A DNA stretch of 27,063 nt, from assembly GCA_018262455.1 (NCBI GenBank), contig JAGSPR010000030.1, positions 1 to 27,063 on the forward strand. Direction: 5' to 3'. Made by a program: the position numbers and the translations under genes. Below are positions 13,456-21,304 of the stretch, one piece after another (the stretch's first letter is position 1; each line of letters starts with the position of its first letter). The stretch is from Deltaproteobacteria bacterium. GTDB taxonomy: Bacteria; Myxococcota; Polyangia; Haliangiales; Haliangiaceae. The notes under the pieces are model-generated. The model saw nothing but the letters and a program-made list of their open reading frames with translations, did not search any database and had not been told where the DNA came from.

Positions 13456-15906
13456 ATGATCTCCGAGATCGTCCAGCGCGTGGCACCCGCGGTTCCACCG
13501 GTTCCACCGCCGTTCGACGTGCCTGCCGAACGAGGTCTCACGGCGACCGAGGCCGCACGTCGGCTCGTCGAGGTCGGCCCGAACGAGCTTCGCCACGACG
13601 AGGGCACGCCTGCGTGGCGGTTCCTGCTCGGCCAGTTCAAGAGCCCCATGGTGCTCTTGCTGCTCGGTGCCGCGCTCGTGTCGGGCGCGCTGCACGAAGC
13701 GGTCGATGCGATCGCGATCGGCGCCATTGTCGTCATCAACGCGATCGTCGGCTTCTTGCAGCAGTATCGCGCCGAGCGCGCGGTCCTTGCACTGCGGTCG
13801 ATGACCGCGCCACGTGCCCGCGTCGTGCGCGACGACCAGCAGACCACCGTGCCGGCCATCGAGATCGTTCCGGGTGATCTGCTGCTCCTCGAGGCAGGAG
13901 ACATCGTCGCGGCGGACGCGAAGCTGATCGAAGCCCACGCCCTCACCGCCAACGAGGCGCCCCTCACGGGAGAGAGCGTCCCGGTCGAGAAGACGACCGA
14001 GCCCGCCGCGGCCGACGTGGAGCTCGCCGACCGCAACGACTCGGTGTTCCTGGGAACCTCGATCGCGTCGGGCACGGCGAGGGCGATCGTCACCGCGACT
14101 GGCATGTCCACCGAGCTCGGCAGGATCGCCACGCTCCTCGAGACCGCCGAGGTGGGCCCCACGCCGCTGCAGAGGCGCCTCGCGCAGGTGAGTCGAATGC
14201 TGCTGGTGGCAAGCCTGGCGGTGGTCGCGGTCGTCGCGGTGACCGGGCTGGTGCGGGGCGTGAGCGTGTTCGACGTCTTCCTGTCGGCGGTGTCCCTCGC
14301 GGTCGCTGCGATCCCGGAGGGGCTGCCAGCGATCGTCACGATCGCGCTCGCGATCGGGGTTCGCCGGATGGTGGCGCGCCAGGCGCTCGTGCGAAAGCTG
14401 CCCGCCGTCGAGACGCTCGGCTGCACGACGGTGATCTGCACCGACAAGACGGGGACGCTCACGACGGGCGTGATGACCGTGCGCGAGCTGTGGGGCCCTG
14501 ACCACCTGCGCTTGCTCGACGCCGCCGCGGCGTGCTCGGACGCCGAGCTCGGCCCCGATCAGCAGTCCGGCGTCGGCGACACGACCGAGCTCGCGATCCT
14601 CGTCGAGGCCGCCCTGCGGGGGATCCACCGCGAGACGATCGAGCGAGCGCGGCCACGCGTCGACGTGATGCCCTTCGACTCGGAGCGCAAGCGCATGTCG
14701 ATCCGGCGGGCCGATGGCGTGCTGTACGTCAAGGGGGCCGTGGAGGTGATCGTCGCGCGCTGCGTCGCGGGGGCCCAGGGAGCGAGCGACGCGGCGACGC
14801 AACTCGCGGCCCGCGGGCTCCGTGTGCTCGCGGTCGCGGTCGGCACGGGGCACGCGGAAGCCGAGCTGACGCTGCTCGGCCTGATCGGCATCGCCGATCC
14901 GCCGCGTAGCGAAGCCATCGAGGCCGTCGCCGCCGCCCGCGCGGCTGGGATCCGGACCGTGATGATCACGGGCGATCATCCGCTGACCGCGCAGGTCATC
15001 GCGCGCGAGCTCGGGATCTTGCGGCCTGGCGTGTCACCCGACGAGGTCGTGCATGCGCGCGCGACACCCGAGGACAAGCTCCAGATCGTGCGCGACTGGA
15101 AGGCGCGCGGCGCGGTGGTGGCGATGACCGGCGACGGCGTCAACGACGCTCCCGCGCTTCGCGAGGCGCACGTCGGGATCGCGATGGGCAAGACCGGTAC
15201 GCAGGTGACGCGCGAGGTCTCCGATATCGTGCTCGCCGACGACAACTTCGCGAGCATCGTCGCAGCGGTGCGCGAGGGTCGCGGCATCTTCGACAACATC
15301 CGCAAGGCCCTCGTCTACCTGCTGTCGGGCAACGTCGCCGAGCTCGCCGTGATGCTGATCGCGTCGCTCGCCGGGCTGCCGCTGCCGTTACTGCCGCTCC
15401 AGCTGTTGTGGATCAACCTCGTCACCGATGGGCTGCCCGCGCTGGCACTCGTGATGGATCCGCCCGACGCGGACGTCATGAGCCGGCCGCCGCGACGCCC
15501 GACCGAGCCCATCCTCGGTCGTCCCGAGTGGAAGTCGATCCTGGTGACGGGCGCACTGCAGACCACCGTCACCCTCGTCACGTTCGTCTGGGCCCTGCAC
15601 GATCGCGACCTGCCCGAGGCGCGCAACCTGGCGTTCACCGTGCTCGTGTTCGGCGAGCTGTTTCGCTCGTTCGCAGCTCGCAGCGCCACCCGCGTGTTCT
15701 GGCAGGTCGGCGTGTTCAGCAACCTCGCCCTGCTCGCCGTGGTGTTCGGTTCGGCGCTGGTCCAGATCGCGACCCATCACCTGCCATTCACCAAGGACCT
15801 GTTCCAGCTCGGCTCCTTGTCGGCTGGGGACTGCCTGCTGTCCGTGGTCATTGGACTGGTTCCCGTCACGATCCTCGAGATCACCAAGCTCCTGCGAAGG
15901 AGGTGA
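13456..15906 (+). CDS. P2A-type cation ATPase (Ca2+-transporter-like)
   Basis: The 816-aa product shows the full P-type ATPase set. An N-terminal cation ATPase domain (GLTATEAARRLVEVGPNEL) is followed by the actuator TGES at 171-174, the M4 ion-binding PEGLP at 287-291, the phosphorylation motif DKTGTLT with D330, TGDHPLT, and the hinge TGDGVNDAPAL at 558-568. M5 has GNVAE and M6 has NLVTDGLPALALVMDPPD, matching SERCA-type site residues (Asn and Glu in M5; Asn, Thr and Asp in M6). Heavy-metal P1B features (CPC motif, N-terminal CxxC) are absent. It should therefore export Ca2+ or a related divalent ion such as Mn2+ from the cytoplasm using ATP. Its last codons, AGG AGG TGA, are part of a perfect SD. 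It converges on the EamA gene with 33 bases between the stops. Confidence 0.9.
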   Translation: MISEIVQRVAPAVPPVPPPFDVPAERGLTATEAARRLVEVGPNELRHDEGTPAWRFLLGQFKSPMVLLLLGAALVSGALHEAVDAIAIGAIVVINAIVGFLQQYRAERAVLALRSMTAPRARVVRDDQQTTVPAIEIVPGDLLLLEAGDIVAADAKLIEAHALTANEAPLTGESVPVEKTTEPAAADVELADRNDSVFLGTSIASGTARAIVTATGMSTELGRIATLLETAEVGPTPLQRRLAQVSRMLLVASLAVVAVVAVTGLVRGVSVFDVFLSAVSLAVAAIPEGLPAIVTIALAIGVRRMVARQALVRKLPAVETLGCTTVICTDKTGTLTTGVMTVRELWGPDHLRLLDAAAACSDAELGPDQQSGVGDTTELAILVEAALRGIHRETIERARPRVDVMPFDSERKRMSIRRADGVLYVKGAVEVIVARCVAGAQGASDAATQLAARGLRVLAVAVGTGHAEAELTLLGLIGIADPPRSEAIEAVAAARAAGIRTVMITGDHPLTAQVIARELGILRPGVSPDEVVHARATPEDKLQIVRDWKARGAVVAMTGDGVNDAPALREAHVGIAMGKTGTQVTREVSDIVLADDNFASIVAAVREGRGIFDNIRKALVYLLSGNVAELAVMLIASLAGLPLPLLPLQLLWINLVTDGLPALALVMDPPDADVMSRPPRRPTEPILGRPEWKSILVTGALQTTVTLVTFVWALHDRDLPEARNLAFTVLVFGELFRSFAARSATRVFWQVGVFSNLALLAVVFGSALVQIATHHLPFTKDLFQLGSLSAGDCLLSVVIGLVPVTILEITKLLRRR

Positions 15907-15910
15907 ATCC
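15897..15910 (+). promoter_or_regulatory. Perfect SD overlapping the ATPase stop codon
   Basis: AAGGAGGTGA at 15897-15906 is fully complementary to the usual 16S rRNA 3' end and is followed after 4 nt by ATG 15911. It is the strongest SD I noticed in the window. Two consecutive AGG codons, normally rare in GC-rich genomes, build it. Confidence 0.6.
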
Positions 15911-15988
15911 ATGGCTTCCCATCCCTCCACCCGCCACGCTCAGTGGGAGTGCTCGTGGTGGAGGTCGGGCGCGTGGTCGTGGCTGTGA
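15911..15988 (+). CDS. 25-codon ORF behind a perfect SD (possibly a truncated gene start)
   Basis: ATG 15911 reads MASHPSTRHAQWECSWWRSG and stops at 15986-15988. The last half is antisense to the His-rich tail of the EamA gene, which explains its Trp content. No function can be assigned. The strong SD implies ribosomes do start here. The peptide is either a genuine short ORF or the head of a gene whose body was lost. Confidence 0.3.
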   Translation: MASHPSTRHAQWECSWWRSGAWSWL

Positions 15989-16980
15989 GCGACGCGGTCG
16001 TGATGATGCACATGCGTGTGCTCGCCGACGACCTCCGGAACGTGCGTGTGGTCGTGGTGGCCATCGTCGTGCCGATGCGCGTGTTCGTGGTCGGCAGGCT
16101 CGTGGATGTGTTCGTGTCGGTGCTGCTCCGAGACATGCAAGTACACACCAACCGCGAAGCAGGCGGCGGCTCCGGCGGTCCACAGGCTCGCGGTGCGATC
16201 GCCGAGCGCGAACGCGATCGCCGCACCGACAAATGGCGCCAATGCGAACACCGAGCCGGTGCGAGCGGCGCCCATCCGGCGCTGCGCGAGCAGATACAGC
16301 CGGAGGCTGACGCCGTAGCCAGTCGCGCCGCACAGGAGCAGCACGCCGACCGACCACAGCGCCGGCATCGGCTCGCCGCGGAAGACCGCGATCGTGCCGG
16401 TGATCGTCGCGCCGAGCGCGCCCTTCGCCGCGATCACCTGGAGCGGATCGCGGTCGGCGAGCGGCCGGGTGAGCGTGTTGTCGATCGCCCAGCCCAGGGT
16501 GGCTGCGGCAACGGCGAGCGCGCCGAGCAGCCCCCCACTGGACCGCGCGCTGACATCGAGCGCGAGCACCGCGCCACCTCCGGCCATCAGGACGACGGCG
16601 AGGAGCACTCGACGCCCGAGCGACTCGCGATAGATCGCCCATGCGAGCAGCACCGTGAGCACCGCCTCGAGATTGAGGACCAGGGAACCCGCCATCGCGC
16701 CCGCCCGTGCGAGACCCCAGGCGAGGAACGTCGGCGCCACCGCAGCGCCCGCGATCGCGATGCCGAGGATCCGAGGCAGGTCCCGCCGATGCAGCGAACC
16801 GCCGCCCGCTCTGGCGCGCAGCCGCATCGCCCCGGCCGCGCTCGCCGCGCCGGCATAGAGCAGCGCGGCCGTGGTGAGGGGGCCCAGGTCGCGACCCGCC
16901 CACGCGATGACCGGTGTCGTGAGCCCGAACGCCACTGCCGATGCGAGGGCGAGCAGGGCTCCTGCCGCGATCGGCGTCAT
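15940..16980 (-). CDS. EamA/DMT-family transporter with a long His-rich tail
   Basis: The 346-aa product has about ten hydrophobic helices in two EamA halves (first half starting TPIAAGALLALASAVAFGLT; second with GGLLGALAVAAATLGWAIDN). The inter-half segment includes GSLVLNLEAVLTVLLAWAIY, typical of drug/metabolite transporters. The last 65 residues after the final helix (from HVSEQHRHEHIH to HHEHSH) hold 25 His with Asp and Glu, a probable metal-binding arm. In this fold the C-terminus is expected in the cytoplasm. EamA proteins usually export small metabolites; the His arm and its place after CzcCBA and CzcD suggest a metal-linked role, which is inference. ATG 16980 is directly preceded by GTG 16983, and TAGAGT lies 9 nt upstream, so it can have its own promoter. 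Confidence 0.85.
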   Translation of the reverse strand: MTPIAAGALLALASAVAFGLTTPVIAWAGRDLGPLTTAALLYAGAASAAGAMRLRARAGGGSLHRRDLPRILGIAIAGAAVAPTFLAWGLARAGAMAGSLVLNLEAVLTVLLAWAIYRESLGRRVLLAVVLMAGGGAVLALDVSARSSGGLLGALAVAAATLGWAIDNTLTRPLADRDPLQVIAAKGALGATITGTIAVFRGEPMPALWSVGVLLLCGATGYGVSLRLYLLAQRRMGAARTGSVFALAPFVGAAIAFALGDRTASLWTAGAAACFAVGVYLHVSEQHRHEHIHEPADHEHAHRHDDGHHDHTHVPEVVGEHTHVHHHDRVAHSHDHAPDLHHEHSH

Positions 16981-16989
16981 CACAGATCG

Positions 16990-16995
16990 ACTCTA
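16990..16995 (-). promoter_or_regulatory. -10-like TAGAGT, EamA gene
   Basis: On the minus strand GGTAGAGTCGATCTGTG runs into ATG 16980. The hexamer ends 9 nt before the ATG (6 nt before the in-frame GTG 16983). No SD is seen. Confidence 0.4.
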
Positions 16996-17042
16996 CCTCG
17001 TGATCGCGCGTCCGGCCCGGGGAGAGCAGCCGACGCGACAGC

Positions 17043-17162
17043 TCACATGCAGCGGATCCCGATGACGATCATCACGATCGCGACCACATGGAGCAGGACG
17101 AGCACGGTGCCAATGCGTTCCCCGCGTCGGTCCTGCTCGCCCGGAGCCGGCGCTTCGCTCAC
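17043..17162 (-). CDS. 39-aa single-span membrane protein in the metal cluster
   Basis: GTG 17162 starts a 39-residue protein: a charged head (SEAPAPGEQDRRGERIG) followed by one hydrophobic helix (TVLVLLHVVAIVMIVIGI) and a short RCM end. It lies between the CDF gene (54 bases after its stop) and the EamA gene (59 bases before), all on the minus strand. A -10-like TACGCT ends 6 nt before the GTG, the same spacing as at other starts here, which supports a real leaderless small gene. The negatively charged head and single helix are typical of small membrane proteins that bind a larger transporter, but the partner is a guess. Confidence 0.5.
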   Translation of the reverse strand: MSEAPAPGEQDRRGERIGTVLVLLHVVAIVMIVIGIRCM

Positions 17163-17168
17163 GTGACC

Positions 17169-17174
17169 AGCGTA
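17169..17174 (-). promoter_or_regulatory. -10-like TACGCT, 39-aa gene
   Basis: On the minus strand TACGCTGGTCAC runs directly into GTG 17162, with a spacing of 6 nt and no SD. Confidence 0.4.
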
Positions 17175-17216
17175 CCGGCATATCGCATCGCGGGACTGCG
17201 ACGAGCGCGGCCGCGA

Positions 17217-18185
17217 TCAGAGCGAATCGGCGGACGCCTGGGCGCATGGGTTGGCCCCGCTGGCCTCGAGCTGGATCGTGATGTGATGAACCCCGAACCG
17301 GTCCTCGAGGTCGTGCTGCAGCGAGGCCAGGAACGCGGGCGGCACGGTGGGCCACGGCAGGACGAGGTGCGCGGTGAGCGCCACCTCGGTCGTGCTCATC
17401 GACCACACGTGGAGGTCGTGGATCTCGCGAACCTCCGGCAGCGCGCCGAGGTAGGTCTCGACCGCCTCGGGATCGACATGCGCAGGCACAGCGTCGAGCA
17501 GCAAGTCCAGCGCCTCGCGGAGCAAGCTCCACGTCCCGATGAGGATGATCACCGACACGACGAGGCTGGTGGCCGGATCGATCCAGGACCAGCCGGTTTG
17601 CCACACGACGATGCCGGCGACGACGACCCCGGCCGACACGGCTGCATCGGCGACGAGGTGGAGGAACGCGCCGCGGACGTTCATGTCCCCCTCTCGACCC
17701 TTGGCGAACATCATCGCGGCCAGGCCGTTGAGGACGACACCGATGGCCGCGACGATCGCGACCAGCCCGCCGTCGACGGCATGCACCTCGCCGATGCGGT
17801 GGAGCGCCTCCCAGACGACGCCGCCAATCGCGAACAACACCAGGCCGCCGTTGGCGAGCGCCGCCAAGATCGTCGTGCGCCGGAGCCCGTAGGTGCGTCG
17901 CGCGGTGCGCGCGCGCCTCGCGAGCGCCGTGGCGCCCCACGCCATCGCAAGCCCGAGCACGTCGCCGAGGTTGTGTGCCGCATCTGCGAGCAGCGCCGTC
18001 GAGTGCGCGATGAAGCCGGCGATGATGCCGATCACGACGAAGATGAGGTTGAGGGCGATGCCCACGACGAACGCCCGGGTCATCCGATCCGGTGGCGCGT
18101 GGTGGCCGTGTCCACCGCCGCCGTGGCGATGGCCGTGATCGCGACCATCGGCGTCATGATGCTTGGCGTGGTCTTCACTCACCAT
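17217..18185 (-). CDS. czcD: CzcD-type cation diffusion facilitator (Zn2+-like site)
   Basis: The 322-aa product has a His-rich cytoplasmic head (9 His in the first 29 residues, as in DHGHRHGGGGHGHH), then six transmembrane helices and a C-terminal cytoplasmic domain (VETYLGALPEVREIHDLHVW). The transport site is a His/Asp set: ADAAHNLGD with H71 and D75 in helix 2, and FLHLVAD with H176 and D180 in helix 5. That arrangement is typical of Zn2+-exporting CDF proteins of the CzcD/ZnT group. It moves metal from cytoplasm to periplasm in exchange for protons, where CzcCBA could take it onward. Its ATG overlaps the end of the CzcA gene by 11 bases, so translation is probably coupled. The exact metal (Zn, Co, Cd) cannot be read from sequence. 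Confidence 0.9.
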   Translation of the reverse strand: MVSEDHAKHHDADGRDHGHRHGGGGHGHHAPPDRMTRAFVVGIALNLIFVVIGIIAGFIAHSTALLADAAHNLGDVLGLAMAWGATALARRARTARRTYGLRRTTILAALANGGLVLFAIGGVVWEALHRIGEVHAVDGGLVAIVAAIGVVLNGLAAMMFAKGREGDMNVRGAFLHLVADAAVSAGVVVAGIVVWQTGWSWIDPATSLVVSVIILIGTWSLLREALDLLLDAVPAHVDPEAVETYLGALPEVREIHDLHVWSMSTTEVALTAHLVLPWPTVPPAFLASLQHDLEDRFGVHHITIQLEASGANPCAQASADSL

Positions 18186-21100
18186 CCGTCGCCTCCAGGA
18201 TACTCGGCGCGGTCCTGCGCTTGCGATGGGCGAGCGAGTACACCGCCGGGAACAGCAGCAGCGTCAACAAGGTCGCGCTCACCAGGCCGCCGATCACGAC
18301 CGTCGCGAGGGGACGCTGGATCTCGCTTCCGGGCGCTGCCGAGAGCGCCATCGGTACGAACCCGAGCGCCGCGACGAGTGCGGTCATGAGCACGGGCCGC
18401 AAGCGCAGCCTCGCGGACTCCGTGATGGCGTCGTGCGCGGAGCGGCCTGCCGCTTCCAGCTGTCGCGCAAACGACACCAGGACCAGGCCGTTCAGCACGG
18501 CGACTCCAAACAGCGCGATGAACCCGACGCCAGCCGAGATGCTGAATGGCATCCCGCGCAACGCGAGCGCGAATACGCCGCCGATGATCGCGAACGGGAT
18601 GTTGAGGAAGATCAGCAATGCCGGCTTGCCGCGATCGAACGCGCGCCAGAGCAAGAACAGGATCGCGAGGAGCGCGAGCGGAACGACGAGCTCGAGCCGC
18701 CTCTTCGCGCTCAGGAAGTTCTCGAACGTGCCGCCCCACTCGACGCGGTAGCCGGATGGGAGCGCGACGTCACGCTGAACGGCGGCGCGTGCGTCGTTGA
18801 CGACGGACACCAGATCGCGGCCCCGAACATTGGCCTCGACCGTGATGCGGCGCGACAGCTTGTTGCGATTGACCACCAGCGGCCCGGTCACCGCATCGAC
18901 GGTCGCGACATCGCCGAGCGGCACGACCGCGCCACGAGCCGAGCGCAGCGGCAGCTTGCGCACGCGATCGAGGTCGCCGTCGACGCGATCGAGCTTGACC
19001 GCGATGTCGAACCGCCGGTCGCCTTCACGGATCACGCCGGCGCGATGCCCCACGGCCATCGCCTCGGTCAGCATGTTCACGTCCCTGATCGTCAGTCCGT
19101 GCTGCGCGAGGGCGGTGCGGTCCGGAATGATGCGCAGGTACGACAGCCCGTGCCCCTGTTCGGCGCGTACATCCACCGCGCCGGGTACCCGGCGCACGAC
19201 CGAAGCGACGCGCTGCGCCAGGCGCTGGAGCTCGGTCAGGTCGGATCCGTAGATCTCGATCGCGATGTCGGACTTGACGCCGGCCACCAGCTCGTTGGTG
19301 CGCATCTCGATCGGCTGCGAGAGCCCGAATGACAGCTCCGGGACGTTCGCCTCGAGCGCCTCCGAGACTGCGGTCGCGACGTCCTCCTTGTCGAAGCCAG
19401 CGCGCCACTTGCCGCGCGGCTGGAGCTGGATGTAGACGTCGGTCTGCTCGATCCCCATCGGATCGTTCGCGAGGTCGGGCGCGCCGGTCTTCGACACGAC
19501 GTGGGCGACCTCGGGAACCTCCAGCAGCGCCTGCTGCAGCCGCTTGTCGGTCGCGATGGACTCGGTGAGCGCGACGCCAGGAAGTCGCCGCACTTCGACG
19601 AGCACATCACCCTCGTCGAGCTTCGGCACGAACTCCGCACCCACGCCCCGGCCGACCACGACGGCCGCCGCGAGCACGAGCACGCCGCAGGCGAGTGCCA
19701 CGGTGCGGCGTCGCATCGCGCCCGAGAGGGCCGGGTGATACACGCGATGCATCGCTCGCATCAGCATCGTCTCGCGCTCCTGGCCTTCGCGCAGGACGAG
19801 GCTCGCGAGCACGGGGACGAGCGTGATCGTCGCGAGAAACGCGCCGCCGAGCGCGAACAGCACGGTCGTCGCCATCGGATGGAACAGCTTCCCTTCGACC
19901 CCGCCGAGGCCGAGGATCGGGATGTAGACGATCGCGATGATCAGTTGACCGAACAGGCTCGCCGCGAGCATCTCGGTGGAGGCAGCCTCGACGATCTTGG
20001 TTCGCTCCTCTCCGGTCAGCGCACGTTGCTTCGCGTGCTTGGCTTCGGCGAGCCGTCGTACGGCGTTCTCGATCACGATCACGGCTCCGTCCACGATCAG
20101 CCCGAAGTCGAGCGCGCCCAGGCTCATCAGGTTTCCCGAGGATCCGATCGCGTTCATCAGCAAGAGCGCGAACAGCATCGCCAGCGGGATCACGAGCGCC
20201 ACGATCGCGCCCGCGCGGAGGTTGCCGAGCAGGAACACCAGGACCAGGATCACCAGCAATGCACCTTCAGCCAGGTTCTTCGCGACCGTCGTGATCGTGC
20301 GATCGACGAGCGCCGAACGGTCGTAGAACGGCTCGATCCGGATCCCGCGGGGCAGGGACGGCGAGAGCTCGGCGATCTTCGCCTTGACAGCCTCGGTCAC
20401 CGTGCGCGAGTTGGCGCCCATCAACATCATCACGACGCCGACGGTGACTTCGCCCCGGCCGTCGATCGAGGCCGCGCCGCGCCGGAGCGCTGACCCGATC
20501 TCGACGCGGCTCGCGACGCGGCCGATCGAGATCGGCACACCGTCGCCGCTGGTTCCGACCACCACGGTGCGGAGGTCGTCGCTGGACTGGATGAGCCCGA
20601 CCGAGCCAACGACGAGTTGCTCGCGTCCATGCTCCAGGTAGCCACCACCGGCATTCCCGTTCGCTTGCTCGATCGCCGTGACGACGTCGGAGACGCTGAT
20701 CCCCGAGGCCTGGAGCCGCCGCGCGTCGAGGGCGACCTCGTATTGCTTGGTCTCGCCGCCGAAGCTGTTGACCTCGACGACGCCCGGCACCATGCGGAGC
20801 TGCGGCGCGATGTACCAGTCGAGCGTCTCCTTCAGCTCGCGCGGCGTCTTGCCATCGCCGCGCACCACGAACTGATAGATCTCGCCGAGGCCGCTCGAGA
20901 TCGGGCCCATCTCCGGGGTCCCGTACTCGCGTGGTACCGCGTCCTCTGCCTCGCGCATCCGCTCGGCGACGAGCTGGCGCGCGAAGTAGATGTCGGTGCC
21001 GTCCTCGAACACGATCGTGACCACCGAGATGCCGTACTTCGACATCGAGCGGATCTCGGTCGTGCGGGGGAGGCCTGCCATCGCGCGCTCGACGGGGACC

Positions 21101-21303
21101 GAGACGTATTGCTCGACCTCGACGGGCGACAGCGCCGGAGCCGTGGTGATGATCTGGATCTGAACGTTCGTGACATCCGGGACGGCATCGATCGGTAACC
21201 GGATCGCGGCACGCACCCCGAAGCCGATCAGGATCACGAAGCCGACGATCACGAGCATCCGGTTGCGCAGCGACCACGACAGCAGGGCTCTGATGAGCGC
21301 CAT
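18175..21303 (-). CDS. czcA: CzcA-type heavy-metal RND efflux pump
   Basis: The 1042-aa product matches the inner-membrane pump of HME-RND systems in length and layout: helix 1 (RMLVIVGFVILIGFGV), a porter domain starting IDAVPDVTNVQIQIITTAPA, and twelve transmembrane helices. Helix 4 carries DFGLIVDGAVIVIEN with D399, D405 and E412. This DFG-x-x-x-DG-x-x-x-x-x-EN form is characteristic of divalent-cation pumps (Czc/Cnr-like). Monovalent Cu/Ag pumps have a different helix-4 pattern, so Zn/Co/Cd/Ni is favoured over Cu/Ag. It uses proton entry to push periplasmic metal through CzcB and CzcC across the outer membrane. It starts one base after the CzcB stop and overlaps the CDF gene downstream. 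Confidence 0.93.
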   Translation of the reverse strand: MALIRALLSWSLRNRMLVIVGFVILIGFGVRAAIRLPIDAVPDVTNVQIQIITTAPALSPVEVEQYVSVPVERAMAGLPRTTEIRSMSKYGISVVTIVFEDGTDIYFARQLVAERMREAEDAVPREYGTPEMGPISSGLGEIYQFVVRGDGKTPRELKETLDWYIAPQLRMVPGVVEVNSFGGETKQYEVALDARRLQASGISVSDVVTAIEQANGNAGGGYLEHGREQLVVGSVGLIQSSDDLRTVVVGTSGDGVPISIGRVASRVEIGSALRRGAASIDGRGEVTVGVVMMLMGANSRTVTEAVKAKIAELSPSLPRGIRIEPFYDRSALVDRTITTVAKNLAEGALLVILVLVFLLGNLRAGAIVALVIPLAMLFALLLMNAIGSSGNLMSLGALDFGLIVDGAVIVIENAVRRLAEAKHAKQRALTGEERTKIVEAASTEMLAASLFGQLIIAIVYIPILGLGGVEGKLFHPMATTVLFALGGAFLATITLVPVLASLVLREGQERETMLMRAMHRVYHPALSGAMRRRTVALACGVLVLAAAVVVGRGVGAEFVPKLDEGDVLVEVRRLPGVALTESIATDKRLQQALLEVPEVAHVVSKTGAPDLANDPMGIEQTDVYIQLQPRGKWRAGFDKEDVATAVSEALEANVPELSFGLSQPIEMRTNELVAGVKSDIAIEIYGSDLTELQRLAQRVASVVRRVPGAVDVRAEQGHGLSYLRIIPDRTALAQHGLTIRDVNMLTEAMAVGHRAGVIREGDRRFDIAVKLDRVDGDLDRVRKLPLRSARGAVVPLGDVATVDAVTGPLVVNRNKLSRRITVEANVRGRDLVSVVNDARAAVQRDVALPSGYRVEWGGTFENFLSAKRRLELVVPLALLAILFLLWRAFDRGKPALLIFLNIPFAIIGGVFALALRGMPFSISAGVGFIALFGVAVLNGLVLVSFARQLEAAGRSAHDAITESARLRLRPVLMTALVAALGFVPMALSAAPGSEIQRPLATVVIGGLVSATLLTLLLFPAVYSLAHRKRRTAPSILEATDGE

Positions 21304-21304
21304 C

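Noticed and set aside
15943..17166. A 407-aa plus-strand frame opposite the EamA gene
   Set aside because: The minus strand encodes a clear ten-helix transporter with a His tail; the plus frame is Arg/Ala/His-rich shadow with no motifs.
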